The position numbers were made by a program, and so were the translations under genes. Positions 52,876 to 61,517 of a DNA stretch of 64,000 nucleotides are shown here, one piece after another. The stretch lies in assembly GCF_020193575.1 (NCBI RefSeq), contig NZ_JADYVD010000038.1:18024-82023 (forward strand), given 5' to 3'. This stretch comes from Ensifer sp. IC4062. GTDB taxonomy: Bacteria; Pseudomonadota; Alphaproteobacteria; Rhizobiales; Rhizobiaceae. The stretch's first letter is position 1; every line of letters starts with the position of its first letter. Under the pieces are notes generated by a model. The model had not been told where the DNA came from, searched no databases, and was given only the letters and a program-made list of their open reading frames with translations.

Positions 52876-53489
52876 CCGAAGAAGCCCCCCTTGTTCTGAT
52901 TGTCGACGACGATGAGAGCGTCCGAGAGGCTCTCGTCGACCTTCTGCGCAGCGCCAGCGTCGACAGCGTTAGCTTTGGAAGCACTGGGGAACTGCTGAAC
53001 TTCCAGCAACCGGATCGCCCAGCGTGCATCGTGCTCGATGTACAACTGCCTGATCTCAATGGCCTTGCCCTGCAAGAGCAACTCAATACCGACAGGCGAT
53101 CGCTTCCAATCATATTCATAACCGGGTTTGGCGACGTCCCGACTTCAGTTCGAGCCATGAAGGCGGGAGCGATCGATTTCCTCTCGAAGCCAGTGGACGC
53201 CGACGAATTGCTGGCCGCGGTCGACCGGGCCATCGAACGGGACAGGTCCAGCAGGGCGGATGCGCGCCGGCTGACTGAGGTCAGCGCTCTAGTCGAGGGA
53301 TTGTCGACACGCGAGAGAGACGTACTACGCGGCGTTTCGTCCGGTTTGATGAGCAAACAAATCGCCTTCGAACTCGGTCTCACCGAAATCACGATCAAAG
53401 TACATCGCGCCAGCATGATGAAGAAAATGCGGGTCGGCTCGATCATCGAACTCATCAGACTGATCGAGCCGGTGAGAGACCGCTTATAG
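52872..53489 (+). CDS. FixJ-family response regulator
   Basis: A 205-residue regulator with a receiver (LIVDDDESV; phospho-Asp in IVLDVQLPD; IIFITGFGD; FLSKPVD) and a LuxR-type HTH (LSTRERDVLRGVSSGLMSKQIA, EITIKVHRASMMKKM). The start overlaps the kinase stop (ATGA), so the pair is coupled. It is the closest relative in the window of the regulator at 3737-4387. The 3' end overlaps the convergent DUF2188-like gene by 6 bases. Confidence 0.9.
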   Translation: MTEEAPLVLIVDDDESVREALVDLLRSASVDSVSFGSTGELLNFQQPDRPACIVLDVQLPDLNGLALQEQLNTDRRSLPIIFITGFGDVPTSVRAMKAGAIDFLSKPVDADELLAAVDRAIERDRSSRADARRLTEVSALVEGLSTRERDVLRGVSSGLMSKQIAFELGLTEITIKVHRASMMKKMRVGSIIELIRLIEPVRDRL

Positions 53490-53759
53490 CGGCATCCCCC
53501 GTAGAAACTGCGAGATCACGGTATCGTCGACGACGTCGGTCTCCGGACGTTCGCTGCCCTTAACGTATTCGGAGCGCCATACCCCATCGTCTCCCTGGTA
53601 GATGATCTTAGCGTTCGCTCCCCCGATCCTCTGTCGCATTGCAGCCAATTTGGCAGCCAGTACCGCGTCGTGATGGGTCGCGTAAGGCTCGGACCAAACT
53701 GTTCCCACGCGGTACGCGAACGCGCCATCGTGTATTCCTATATGATAGGTCACGTGCAT
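53484..53759 (-). CDS. Small DUF2188-like protein
   Basis: A 91-residue protein whose strand-helix-strand layout (HVTYHIGIHDGAFAYRVGTVWSEPYATHHDAVLAAKLAA then AKIIYQGDDGVWRSEYV) resembles DUF2188 proteins. The function is unknown. ATG 53759 has a CGGAG ribosome site 8 bases upstream and was preferred to a GTG at 53768. It follows the small membrane-protein gene by 5 bp and overlaps the convergent response regulator end. Confidence 0.62.
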   Translation of the reverse strand: MHVTYHIGIHDGAFAYRVGTVWSEPYATHHDAVLAAKLAAMRQRIGGANAKIIYQGDDGVWRSEYVKGSERPETDVVDDTVISQFLRGMPL

Positions 53760-53764
53760 GTCGA

Positions 53765-53980
53765 TCACTCCGAAAACTGAAGGCTCGGAGCTGCAGCCTG
53801 TTCAGGGTTGGCCTGTTTATTCGAAATGTAGAAGTACACTTTCGTGCGCTCCGGCGGCTCCATGTAAGTAGTGCCGATAAACAGGTAACAAAGGATACAT
53901 CCCATAAGGGCAACGATAACTGTTATTGGTAAGATTGTGTAGAATTCGTCCTCTGCCTTACGGTTCCCAGGCTCCAACAT
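53765..53980 (-). CDS. Small single-pass membrane protein
   Basis: A 71-residue protein with a short acidic N-terminus, one hydrophobic helix (ILPITVIVALMGCILCYLFIG, about residues 16-36, kept to the core) and a hydrophilic tail. ATG 53980 follows an AGGAG ribosome site, which supports a real gene. It is co-directional with the DUF2188-like gene 5 bp downstream. I do not recognise the family. Confidence 0.6.
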   Translation of the reverse strand: MLEPGNRKAEDEFYTILPITVIVALMGCILCYLFIGTTYMEPPERTKVYFYISNKQANPEQAAAPSLQFSE

Positions 53981-54291
53981 TGTCTACTCCTGTCCATATT
54001 TCATGGCGAGAGAGTATGGACGCCTTCAACACTGCTATTGAACATTCCTTGATTCACTAGAATGTTCTTTCCAGTCTGTAAATTTGAACGCATTTGCCTG
54101 CCGGCGCATTTAGTTGAGAACTGCGCCGGCAGGTAGGTCCTCAACCTCATTCTTCGCTTTTTTTGAACAACGAGTTGCGCCGCCGGTGGCTTCCGCCATC
54201 GGTTTAGGCGGTCCATCTATCTCGCCAAAACCAAGCTCCAGCTTTTCCCGGCCGTTGCTCCAACGAAACCCCGTTCGAAGATAAGATTGAG
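53981..54291. other. Divergent intergenic region with a palindromic operator-like site
   Basis: A 311-bp divergent gap. It contains TTGAAC at 54038-54043 with TAGAAT 20 bp later (54058-54063), a weak copy of the repeat family. The same bases also form an 8-bp inverted repeat, GAACATTC (54040-54047) with GAATGTTC (54060-54067). Further right there are only short meaningless frames. No ribosome site better than AAGATTGAG was seen before ATG 54292. Confidence 0.35.
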
Positions 54292-55752
54292 ATGAATCCC
54301 ACACGCCGTTCCTTCCTTGCCGGAATCTCTGCAGCCACCGCGGCCACGATCGCCACAGAAGGCCCGATGCTCAACTCCGCTGCACAGGCCTCCGAGAACA
54401 GCTCAGATGCAAAGGAGCGTGCCATTCTGATCAAGGGCGGCACGATCCTCAGCATGGACCCAAAGACAGGAGACCACGCCCAGGGTGATATCCTTGTCGA
54501 GGGCAACCTCATTCAAGCAATCGCCCCTCAAATCGAAGCGGCAGATGCCGAGATCATCGACGCAGCCGGCAAAATCGTAATACCGGGGTTTGTCGACACA
54601 CACCGACACGCCTGGGAGGGGCAGCTGCGCCGCGTGAACTCGAACTCGGCGGACCTACACGACTACCTCGAGGGGACACACCTCTCATTCGCAACCAAGT
54701 ATCGGCCGGAGGACATGTACATCGGCAACCTCCTGACGAGCCTTGGATGCATCGACGCCGGGATCACCACGATCATCGACAACTCGCACAACAGCCGCTC
54801 GATCGACCACGCGCGGGCGGCCGTCGAAGCACTACGGACATCGGGCATCCGAGCCGTCCACGCACCGGGAGCGCCGCTTGCGGGCCCTTGGCAGAAAGAC
54901 AGCTGGCACAAAGACCTGGAGGCGCTACAGAAGGAGCAGTTTGGCGATGCCGATGCGCTGGTGACGATGGCCATGATGACCGCACCCGACCCAGAACAGT
55001 GGGCTGTCGGGTGCAGACTGGGGCTTGACCTTGTCACCGAGTTCTTCGGTAAGGAGATGTCCGACCTTCTTCCCGGCTTCGGAAGGGACGGCGTCGTCGG
55101 CAAGGACAACATCTTCAATCACTGCACGGGCCTGAGCGACGAAGCCTGGCGCATTATCGCCAGATCGGGAGTACGGGTGAATGTCTGCCCGCGTTCGGAT
55201 GCACACTGGGCGCTCGAAGGCGGTTTCTTCGGCTACCAAGACGCAATAGACCACGGTGTACGACCGGGTTTCAGTGTTGATAACGAAAGCGCTTACAGCG
55301 GCGATATGTTCATGGAAATGCGGATGGCGTTGTACCTCCAACGCAGCGCCGCGCAAGCCCGGAAGGTCTCTGGCGACAAGGCTGCTCCGACCCCCATCGG
55401 AATGCGCGACGTTCTGAGGGCGGCGACGATCGACGGCGCGCGGGTCGCCGGGCTTGCCGACAAGACCGGCAGCCTGACGGAGGGCAAGGCAGCGGACATC
55501 GTCGTAATCAACGCCAACGACGTAAATCTCTACCCCTCGTCCAATGCCCTTGGAACTGTCGCGGGAGCCGCCGAGCGCAGCAACGTAGAGACCGTCATCA
55601 TCGGCGGCATAATCCGGAAGCGTGACGGGAAACTTGTCGGCGTGGATATGGCGAAGGTCCGCCGGGCAACTGAGAGTTCGCGCGAGTATCTCTTTGCGGC
55701 GGTCGGCTTCAAGCAAGACATGTTCGCCGAGAAGTTCGCTCTGGAGAACTGA
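54292..55752 (+). CDS. TAT-exported amidohydrolase (TRZ/ATZ-like metal-dependent deaminase/hydrolase)
   Basis: A 486-residue amidohydrolase. It begins with a twin-arginine signal (TRRSFLAGISAATAATIA, about residues 3-20), unusual for this mostly cytoplasmic group. The mature part has the composite-domain strand GGTILSMDPKTGDHAQGDILVEG, the metal motif DTHRHAWEG (HxH), a later His in NHCTGLSDEAW and the metal Asp region VCPRSDAHWALE/SVDNESAYSGD. It is nearest atrazine-chlorohydrolase/cytosine-deaminase-like enzymes acting on N-heterocycles. The DUF606 transporter gene follows after 11 bp, suggesting a shared substrate. Confidence 0.88.
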   Translation: MNPTRRSFLAGISAATAATIATEGPMLNSAAQASENSSDAKERAILIKGGTILSMDPKTGDHAQGDILVEGNLIQAIAPQIEAADAEIIDAAGKIVIPGFVDTHRHAWEGQLRRVNSNSADLHDYLEGTHLSFATKYRPEDMYIGNLLTSLGCIDAGITTIIDNSHNSRSIDHARAAVEALRTSGIRAVHAPGAPLAGPWQKDSWHKDLEALQKEQFGDADALVTMAMMTAPDPEQWAVGCRLGLDLVTEFFGKEMSDLLPGFGRDGVVGKDNIFNHCTGLSDEAWRIIARSGVRVNVCPRSDAHWALEGGFFGYQDAIDHGVRPGFSVDNESAYSGDMFMEMRMALYLQRSAAQARKVSGDKAAPTPIGMRDVLRAATIDGARVAGLADKTGSLTEGKAADIVVINANDVNLYPSSNALGTVAGAAERSNVETVIIGGIIRKRDGKLVGVDMAKVRRATESSREYLFAAVGFKQDMFAEKFALEN

Positions 55753-55763
55753 AAGAAATCGAA

Positions 55764-56243
55764 ATGTTATCCCTATTGTTTGTATTGGCGTTCGCCGCCG
55801 GTTGCGCCATTTCCATCCAGGCGGCGGTAAACGCGCAGCTCGCGGCTGGATTCGGCGGAAACGTGTTTGGTGCCGCCTTCTACTCCTTCGCAACCGGAGC
55901 GATTGCCCTGGGGATCATCGCCACAGCACAGGGCGGCCTGGCGGCCGCCTTGTCAGCCATCCCTTCGCAGCCGACTTGGAAGCTCGTCGGTGGGTTGCTT
56001 GGTGCCAGCGCAATCTTCTCGACCGTGCTCCTTGCCCCAAAAATCGGGCTGGCAAACCTGCTGATCCTCGTCATCGCAGGGCAGTTGGTGACGTCATTGT
56101 TAATCGACAACTTCGGCCTGCTGAATTCTGCTGTAAGGCCGCTGACCGCCATCAAGTTTGTGGGCGCGCTACTCGTGGTCTCTGGTGCACTGATTACACT
56201 GTTTGGCGAGCGCATGGCCGCTTGGGCTAGCCATCTGACGTAA
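55764..56243 (+). CDS. DMT-superfamily transporter, DUF606/YdcZ type
   Basis: A 159-residue membrane protein with five hydrophobic segments. The N-terminal SLLFVLAFAAGCAISIQAAVNAQLA, the GLLGASAIFSTVLLAPKIG loop and the GQLVTSLLIDNFGLL segment match DUF606/YdcZ proteins, small members of the drug/metabolite transporter group. It is half the size of EamA carriers and probably dimerises. It follows the amidohydrolase gene by 11 bp, so both are likely one operon. The substrate is unknown. Confidence 0.88.
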   Translation: MLSLLFVLAFAAGCAISIQAAVNAQLAAGFGGNVFGAAFYSFATGAIALGIIATAQGGLAAALSAIPSQPTWKLVGGLLGASAIFSTVLLAPKIGLANLLILVIAGQLVTSLLIDNFGLLNSAVRPLTAIKFVGALLVVSGALITLFGERMAAWASHLT

Positions 56244-56388
56244 AGCCGGCGCTAATGGTTTTGCCTATCCTCACAACGAGTTGGGCAAACCTTCAAAACA
56301 AATCCGACCACAGCACGATAGAGTCCGGCCGTCGAACAGATCGACGTGCTTCGCCAACCAATCCCTGTGAGCGGTCAGGAACGTCCGA

Positions 56389-57339
56389 ATGTCGGTTGCA
56401 ATATCCTCGATGAGTGTCCATGCAACGCTTCCCATCCCCGTCAGAGCGTCACCGACCGACGAACCTGCGGAAATCCTCGCATTCGCTGTCGACGCGGCAA
56501 TGCGAGGCGGGCAGGTGGCGCTGGCGGCGCTCGTCAAGGTGAGAGGAGGCGCGGCTCGATCACCAGGGTCTCACATCGCGGTGGCGTCGGATGGCAGCTT
56601 CTGCGGATATGTGTCTGGCGGGTGCGTGGAAGCTGCGGCGGCCGGCGAGGACCGGACTGTCAAATTCGGAACGGATTCCCCGTTTTTCGATATCGTACTG
56701 CCCTGCGGCGGGGGGATCACGGTGGCCATTCACCTCCTCAGAGACATTTCAGCACCCATCAAGGCTCTCGCTCGTCCAAAAGAGCGGCGCTCGGCCGCGT
56801 TACGCTACTCACAGCGTCGGCAGGCTCTCGATATATTTCCACCGGGCGGACCATCTGGCTGGGCCGAAGGGGATTTCGTAACCGTGTACCGCCCGCGCAC
56901 GCGAATTCTGGTGTGCGGCGAGACTGTTGAGGCAGCGGCCCTTGCATCGATCGGCAAAGCGGCGGGATACGACGTCGTACAGAGGGCGCGAGCCACGAAG
57001 GAAGTGCGCGACTCAATCGACGAGTTCACTGCTGTCGTTTTGTTGAATCACGATCTCGAGGCCGAGCAGGCGATTTTAGATGAGGCTCTCCGCTCCTCGG
57101 CTTTCTACATAGGCGCTCTGGGAAGCACACGAACCCACGGCAAGCGGGTTCTAAGGCTGCGAGCCAACGGCTGGGCAAGTGGAGACATCGATCGCATCAA
57201 AGCACCTATCGGACTGTTCGGGCCGCAAGCGCCTGGAAACAGGATGTCGTGGGATTGGGAGATTGGGGCTTTATTTTGCGGAAGATTAGTTGCCGTGGGA
57301 AGTTTGAAGCTGCTTTTTACACTTGGCTGGAATGACTGA
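56389..57339 (+). CDS. xdhC: XdhC/CoxI-family molybdenum-cofactor maturation protein with an aberrant C-terminus
   Basis: A 316-residue XdhC/CoxI-type protein, which sulfurates or delivers molybdenum cofactor to xanthine oxidase-family enzymes. The CoxI half has AALVKVRGGAARSPGSHIAV and CGYVSGGCVEAA; the Rossmann half has ILVCGETVEAAALASIGKAAGYDV and FYIGALGSTRTHGKR. After APIGLFGP the usual R-x-x-x-x-A-x-S-I-L-A-E tail is missing and replaced by about 35 unrelated residues, ending shortly before an IS30 element, so the end may have been changed by rearrangement. The client could be the hydroxylase at 42073-46148. Function is uncertain in this truncated state. Confidence 0.8.
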   Translation: MSVAISSMSVHATLPIPVRASPTDEPAEILAFAVDAAMRGGQVALAALVKVRGGAARSPGSHIAVASDGSFCGYVSGGCVEAAAAGEDRTVKFGTDSPFFDIVLPCGGGITVAIHLLRDISAPIKALARPKERRSAALRYSQRRQALDIFPPGGPSGWAEGDFVTVYRPRTRILVCGETVEAAALASIGKAAGYDVVQRARATKEVRDSIDEFTAVVLLNHDLEAEQAILDEALRSSAFYIGALGSTRTHGKRVLRLRANGWASGDIDRIKAPIGLFGPQAPGNRMSWDWEIGALFCGRLVAVGSLKLLFTLGWND

Positions 57340-57392
57340 CTAGTCGTAGTTCCATAATATAGATTATCTGATGTTTTAGTGTAGCCGGGTGG

Positions 57393-58499
57393 GTTCAAGG
57401 ATGAAGTGCGACTTGCGATAGATACCAATGGGTTATCACGCGCAAGGAATGGCTCATGAGACGCACCTACTCCCAGATCGATATGGATGAACGTCGCAGG
57501 ATCGCTCGCTGGCGAGCGGCCGGCCTCAGCGCCACCGTCATCGCCGAAAAGCTCGGACGGCATCGTTCGACGATTTTCCGCGAGCTCAGGCGCAATGCTT
57601 TTGAGGATCCGACGATGCCGGATCTGAGGGGCTACTATTGCGTCACCGCCAACGAGATGGCACGTGAGCGCAGAGCCAAGCTGCGCAAGCTCGCCCGGTT
57701 CTCGCATGTGCGCCAATCGGTCATCGAGCGGATCATGCATGGCTGGTCGCCACAGCAGATCGCCGGCCGCATGCGGCTGGAGCGCCATCCGATTTGCGTC
57801 AGCTACGAGACGATCTACAAGTTCGCCTATTCCGCAGACGGCCAGGCCATCAAGCTGTGGCGGCATCTGCCGGAGCGTCGAGCGAGACGCAGGCCGCGGC
57901 ATGCCCGACGGCGTCACGGTCGCCGCTTCAGCCCGGAACTCAACATTCTTCACCGTCCTGACACTGTCGCCGAACGCAAGCAGTTCGGCCATTGGGAGTG
58001 CGATCTCATTCAGTTTCGCAAGAAGTTCGGCAAGGCCAACGTGACGTCACTGGTCGAGCGGGTCAGCCGCTTTGCGGTCTTCCTGCGCAACAACGACCGG
58101 CAATCGAAGCCGATCATGGACGGGCTGATTGAGGTGCTCCAACCCCTGCCCCACGCTGCGCGACGTTCCATCACCTTCGACCGCGGCACTGAGTTCAGCG
58201 AATGGCCATATCTGCAGGCTGGCATCGGAACACAGACGTGGTTTTGCGACCCGCAGTCGCCCTGGCAGAAAGGCACGGTCGAGAACACCAATGGCCGGGT
58301 TCGCAAATGGCTTTCGAGAGAGGTCGATCCCCTGTCGATCACCGACGGCGAGCTGAAGGACATCTGCGATCGGCTCAACTCGACACCGCGGAAGTGCCTC
58401 GGCTACCGAACGCCGGCGGAAGTCTTCCGCAAGAAACTACTCGCGCAAATGCGACATGTCGGCTAGCGTCACACGCGCAGGTCGCAGTTCGGCATGAAC
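57393..58499 (+). mobile_element. IS30-family insertion sequence, copy 1
   Basis: The transposase gene at 57456-58466 is flanked by imperfect terminal inverted repeats. The left end (57393 onward) reads GTTCAAGGATGAAGTGCGAC and the reverse complement of the right end (58499 back) reads GTTCATGCCGAACTGCGACC; both continue with TGCG. The exact outer bases and any target duplication cannot be fixed by eye. It lies directly before an ISNCY element in the same direction. Confidence 0.7.
57456..58466 (+). CDS. IS30-family transposase
   Basis: A 336-residue DDE transposase. The N-terminal HTH is RRIARWRAAGLSATVIAEKLGRHRSTIFRELRRN, followed by SPQQIAGRMR. Catalytic residues are in HWECDLIQF (first Asp), TFDRGTEFSEW (second Asp) and SPWQKGTVENTNG (Glu). 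The frame is complete, so the element may be active. It is paralogous, but not identical, to the copy at 60332-61333. Confidence 0.93.
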   Translation: MRRTYSQIDMDERRRIARWRAAGLSATVIAEKLGRHRSTIFRELRRNAFEDPTMPDLRGYYCVTANEMARERRAKLRKLARFSHVRQSVIERIMHGWSPQQIAGRMRLERHPICVSYETIYKFAYSADGQAIKLWRHLPERRARRRPRHARRRHGRRFSPELNILHRPDTVAERKQFGHWECDLIQFRKKFGKANVTSLVERVSRFAVFLRNNDRQSKPIMDGLIEVLQPLPHAARRSITFDRGTEFSEWPYLQAGIGTQTWFCDPQSPWQKGTVENTNGRVRKWLSREVDPLSITDGELKDICDRLNSTPRKCLGYRTPAEVFRKKLLAQMRHVG

Positions 58500-58504
58500 T
58501 TACA

Positions 58505-60243
58505 GGCATTTTAGAGATGCGACAGTCGTCGCCTCTTGGGATGCTGGTCAAACGTCAACGTTTGGAAGGAAGACTGACGACGTGAAGCGTGGTTGAGACC
58601 ATGAGCGTTCGGAGTCGTCATGTCTTGTTTGATCACCATGTCGCAGAAGGAATTGCATCGTCTTGAACTGATCCATCGGATTCGTGGCCGCAGCCTGACC
58701 GTCGTCGAGGCGGCCGCGTTGCTTCGTCTTAGCCGCAGTCAGGTGCACCGGCTGTTGCAGGCCTATGACCTGGACGGCGCCGACGGTCTCGTCTCGAAGA
58801 AGCGCGGCCGTCCGAGCAACCGGCGCCACAGCGAGGATTTCCGCAACCTGGTGCTCGACCTGGTGCGGGAGCATTACGTGGATTTCGGACCAACCTTGGC
58901 CGCCGAGAAGCTGCTCGAACGCCACCGGCTTGCCGTCAGCAAGGAGACGCTGCGTCAATGGATGATGGAAGCCGGCATCTGGGTGTCGCGACGCGAGCGC
59001 AAGAAGCGGGTCTTCCAGCCGCGCGGCCGGCGCGATTGTTTCGGCGAACTGGTCCAGATCGATGGCTCGCTTCATTGGTGGTTCGAGAGCCGCGGTCCCA
59101 AATGCGCCCTGCTGGTCTACATCGACGACGCTACCGGCAAGCTGTTGCATCTGCGCTTTGCGACTTCAGAGAACACCTTCGACTATCTCCACGCGACGAA
59201 GGCCTACTTGCAGCAATGGGGCAAGCCGATCGCTTTCTACAGCGACAAGCATGGCATCTTCCGCACCACCCATGCTTCCAAGAAGGACAGAACCAGCGGC
59301 CTGACGCAGTTCGGCCGGGCCCTTTATGAGCTCAACATCGACATCATCTGCGCCAATACCCCGCAGGCCAAGGGGCGCGTCGAGCGCGCCAACCAGACGC
59401 TGCAGGATCGGCTCGTCAAGGAACTGCGGCTGCGCGGCATCGATACGATCGCGGCCGCCAATGCCTATGCGCCGGAGTTCATGGCGGACTTCAATCGTCG
59501 CTTCGGCAAGGAGCCGCGCAATCCGAAGGACATGCACCGACCGTTTGCCGAGCATGAGAACCTCGATGGCGCCATGTGCCGCAAGGAGGTCCGCACGCTG
59601 TCGCAGGCGCTGACGTTGCGCTACGACAAGGTGCTGTTCATCCTCGATCCGACCGATCTCGCCAAGAGGCTGGCCGGCAAGAAGATCATCGTCTGCGACT
59701 ATCCCGATGGGCGCCTCGAGATCACCCATGAGGCGACCTCCCTGCCCTACAGAACCTTCGACACGCTGCGTTCGGTGCACCGCTGTGAGGTGGTTGAGAA
59801 CAAGCGCCTCGATGACATGCTGGCGCTGGTCGCCGAGATGCAGGCCGGACGAAAGCAACAGCGCAGCAAAGGCGGGCCGCGCCGCACCGGCCAGACGGAC
59901 CATATGTTCGGCATTCGCGACGGCAGTCAAAGCAATGGCTACCAAAAGCGCGGCACGAAGCCTGGCCGAAAGACGGATTTTACCAAGGATCCGGTGGTCA
60001 TCGCCCGGCGCCAGCAAGCCCTTGCGCAGCTGAAAGCGGCGGAGTGATCGGGGTGTCAAAGCTAAAGTTTATCTTGCAGCTAGAGCCATCCGCCGCCGAC
60101 CGGGCTACGCAACCCTGACCAGCTCCACCCGGCCGGCGGCTTGCGTCTTCGTACTGTACAAATATAGCAACTTGCAAACGAAGTAATAATGAATAGGATG
60201 GTGTCGCATTTCTAAGTTGACTACTTTGTCTCATCTTTAAATA
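58505..60243 (+). mobile_element. ISNCY-family insertion sequence, copy 1
   Basis: The transposase at 58620-60047 is flanked by related ends. On the left is TTTTAGAGATGCGAC (about 58509-58523), and on the right the reverse-complement pattern GTCGCATTTCTAA (60203-60215), with a second degenerate copy TCTCATCTTTAAA (60229-60241). Other ends in this window (61383, 62200) carry two tandem copies of TTAGAGATGCGAC, whereas this left end keeps only one, abutting IS30 copy 1. Confidence 0.6.
58620..60047 (+). CDS. ISNCY-family transposase
   Basis: A 475-residue transposase. An N-terminal HTH (LTVVEAAALLRLSRSQVHRLLQAYDLDGADGLVSKKRG) is followed by an integrase-like DDE core: ELVQIDGSLHWWFESRGP (first Asp), FYSDKHGIFRT (second Asp) and NTPQAKGRVERANQTLQDRLVKE (Glu). 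The C-terminus ends TDFTKDPVVIARRQQALAQLKAAE. The frame is intact. ISNCY is the family name given to this transposase type in IS catalogues; I rely on recall for it. Confidence 0.9.
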   Translation: MSCLITMSQKELHRLELIHRIRGRSLTVVEAAALLRLSRSQVHRLLQAYDLDGADGLVSKKRGRPSNRRHSEDFRNLVLDLVREHYVDFGPTLAAEKLLERHRLAVSKETLRQWMMEAGIWVSRRERKKRVFQPRGRRDCFGELVQIDGSLHWWFESRGPKCALLVYIDDATGKLLHLRFATSENTFDYLHATKAYLQQWGKPIAFYSDKHGIFRTTHASKKDRTSGLTQFGRALYELNIDIICANTPQAKGRVERANQTLQDRLVKELRLRGIDTIAAANAYAPEFMADFNRRFGKEPRNPKDMHRPFAEHENLDGAMCRKEVRTLSQALTLRYDKVLFILDPTDLAKRLAGKKIIVCDYPDGRLEITHEATSLPYRTFDTLRSVHRCEVVENKRLDDMLALVAEMQAGRKQQRSKGGPRRTGQTDHMFGIRDGSQSNGYQKRGTKPGRKTDFTKDPVVIARRQQALAQLKAAE

Positions 60244-60267
60244 GCTGTGACATCTGTTGTAGCGGGG

Positions 60268-61382
60268 GTACATTCTATTTCCAAGTGCGACATGCCAATA
60301 AAAACAAAGGCTTCGCCTTGGAGATTTTTGGATGTCGCTCTGCTATTCGCAGCTCACCCTTTCGGACCGCCGACGTTTGCATCAGCTCGTGGAACGCAAA
60401 GTTCCTGTCGGTGACATCGCCCGCCAACTCGGTCGGCATCGATCGACGATCTATCGTGAACTGAAGCGCAACACCTTTTATGATGCCGAGTTTCCGGAAT
60501 ACAGCGGCTATTACAGCGGCATCGCCAACGACATCTCCAAGGAGCGTCGGCGACGGCTGCGCAAGCTCAGCCGCCACCCTCAATTACGCGAACTGGTCAT
60601 TGAGCAGCTGAAGGCACTTTGGTCGCCGGAGCAGATCGCCGGCCGTCTGCTTGCCGACGGTGTGAGCGTCCTGCGTGTCTGCACGGAAACGATCTACCGC
60701 TTCATTTATTGCAAGGAAGATTATCCGCTGCAGCTCTATCAGCATCTGCCGGAAGGCCGCCGCAAGCGCCGCCCGCGCCGCTCCCGCAAGCCCCGGGATG
60801 GCTTGATCCCGTTTGACTGCAGGATCGACCAACGTCCTGATTTTATTGCCGATCGCTCGCAGTTCGGCCATTGGGAGGGCGATCTGCTGATCTTCCGGCG
60901 CGACCTCGGTGAAGCCAATGTCACCTCGCTGGTCGAGCGCAAGAGCCGCTACACGGTGATGATCAAGAATGGCAGCCGCCACTCTCGGCCGCTTATCGAC
61001 AAGATCGTCGATGCCTTCTCGCCGCTGCCCGCCTTTGCCCGGCAGAGCTTCACCTTCGACCGCGGTACCGAGTTTCGCGGTTTCAGGGCTTTGGAAGATG
61101 GGCTCGGCGCCAGGAGCTGGTTCTGCGATCCAAATTCACCGTGGCAGAAAGGCGCGGTCGAGAACACCAATAAGCGCATCCGCCGCTTTGTGCCAAGCGA
61201 TACGGACCTATCCGCCGTCAGCCAGCAGCAGCTGGTCGCCCTTGCCCATCACATGAACTCGCTGCCGCGCAAGTGCCTGGGCTACCGCACGCCGGCCGAG
61301 GTCTTCCTGGCACATTTGCGCGAAAGTAGCTGATGCCCTACCCTTCACACGGCATTGTTGCACTTGGATTAGATTCTCCACG
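60268..61382 (+). mobile_element. IS30-family insertion sequence, copy 2
   Basis: The transposase at 60332-61333 lies between inverted ends: CCAAGTGCGACATGCC (60281-60296) on the left, and GGCATTGTTGCACTTGG (61351-61367) on the right, the reverse complement with small differences. Outer bases extend to about 60268 and 61382. It is again followed at once by an ISNCY left end (TTTTAGAGATGCGAC at 61385). Confidence 0.68.
60332..61333 (+). CDS. IS30-family transposase
   Basis: A 333-residue DDE transposase. The HTH is RRLHQLVERKVPVGDIARQLGRHRSTIYRELKRN. Catalytic positions are in HWEGDLLIFRR, TFDRGTEFRGF and SPWQKGAVENTNK. It is complete and shares the domain plan, with moderate sequence divergence, with the copy at 57456-58466, so the two are different IS30 members rather than recent copies. 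Confidence 0.93.
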   Translation: MSLCYSQLTLSDRRRLHQLVERKVPVGDIARQLGRHRSTIYRELKRNTFYDAEFPEYSGYYSGIANDISKERRRRLRKLSRHPQLRELVIEQLKALWSPEQIAGRLLADGVSVLRVCTETIYRFIYCKEDYPLQLYQHLPEGRRKRRPRRSRKPRDGLIPFDCRIDQRPDFIADRSQFGHWEGDLLIFRRDLGEANVTSLVERKSRYTVMIKNGSRHSRPLIDKIVDAFSPLPAFARQSFTFDRGTEFRGFRALEDGLGARSWFCDPNSPWQKGAVENTNKRIRRFVPSDTDLSAVSQQQLVALAHHMNSLPRKCLGYRTPAEVFLAHLRESS

Positions 61383-61430
61383 GCATTTTAGAGATGCGAC
61401 ATATGAGCCAGTTAGAGATGCGACACTCTC
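61333..61430 (+). repeat. IS30 right end / ISNCY left end junction, copy 1
   Basis: This segment (CCCTACCCTTCAC, then TTGTTGCACTTGGATTAG, then GGCATTTTAGAGATGCGAC twice with ATGAGCCAG between) is repeated nearly exactly at 62150-62245. It contains the two tandem TTAGAGATGCGAC units that form the ISNCY end. Confidence 0.7.
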
Positions 61431-61517
61431 GCCTCTCGACGCGCTGGTCAACGTCAACGTTGGGAGCAAGGATGACGACCTTCAGCCTGGTGGAGACCAT
61501 GAGCGTTCGGAGTCGTG

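Noticed and set aside
54040..54067. GAACATTC/GAATGTTC palindrome as an independent operator
   Set aside because: It shares its bases with a weak copy of the 20-bp-period repeat, so I could not tell which reading matters and did not list it as a separate site.
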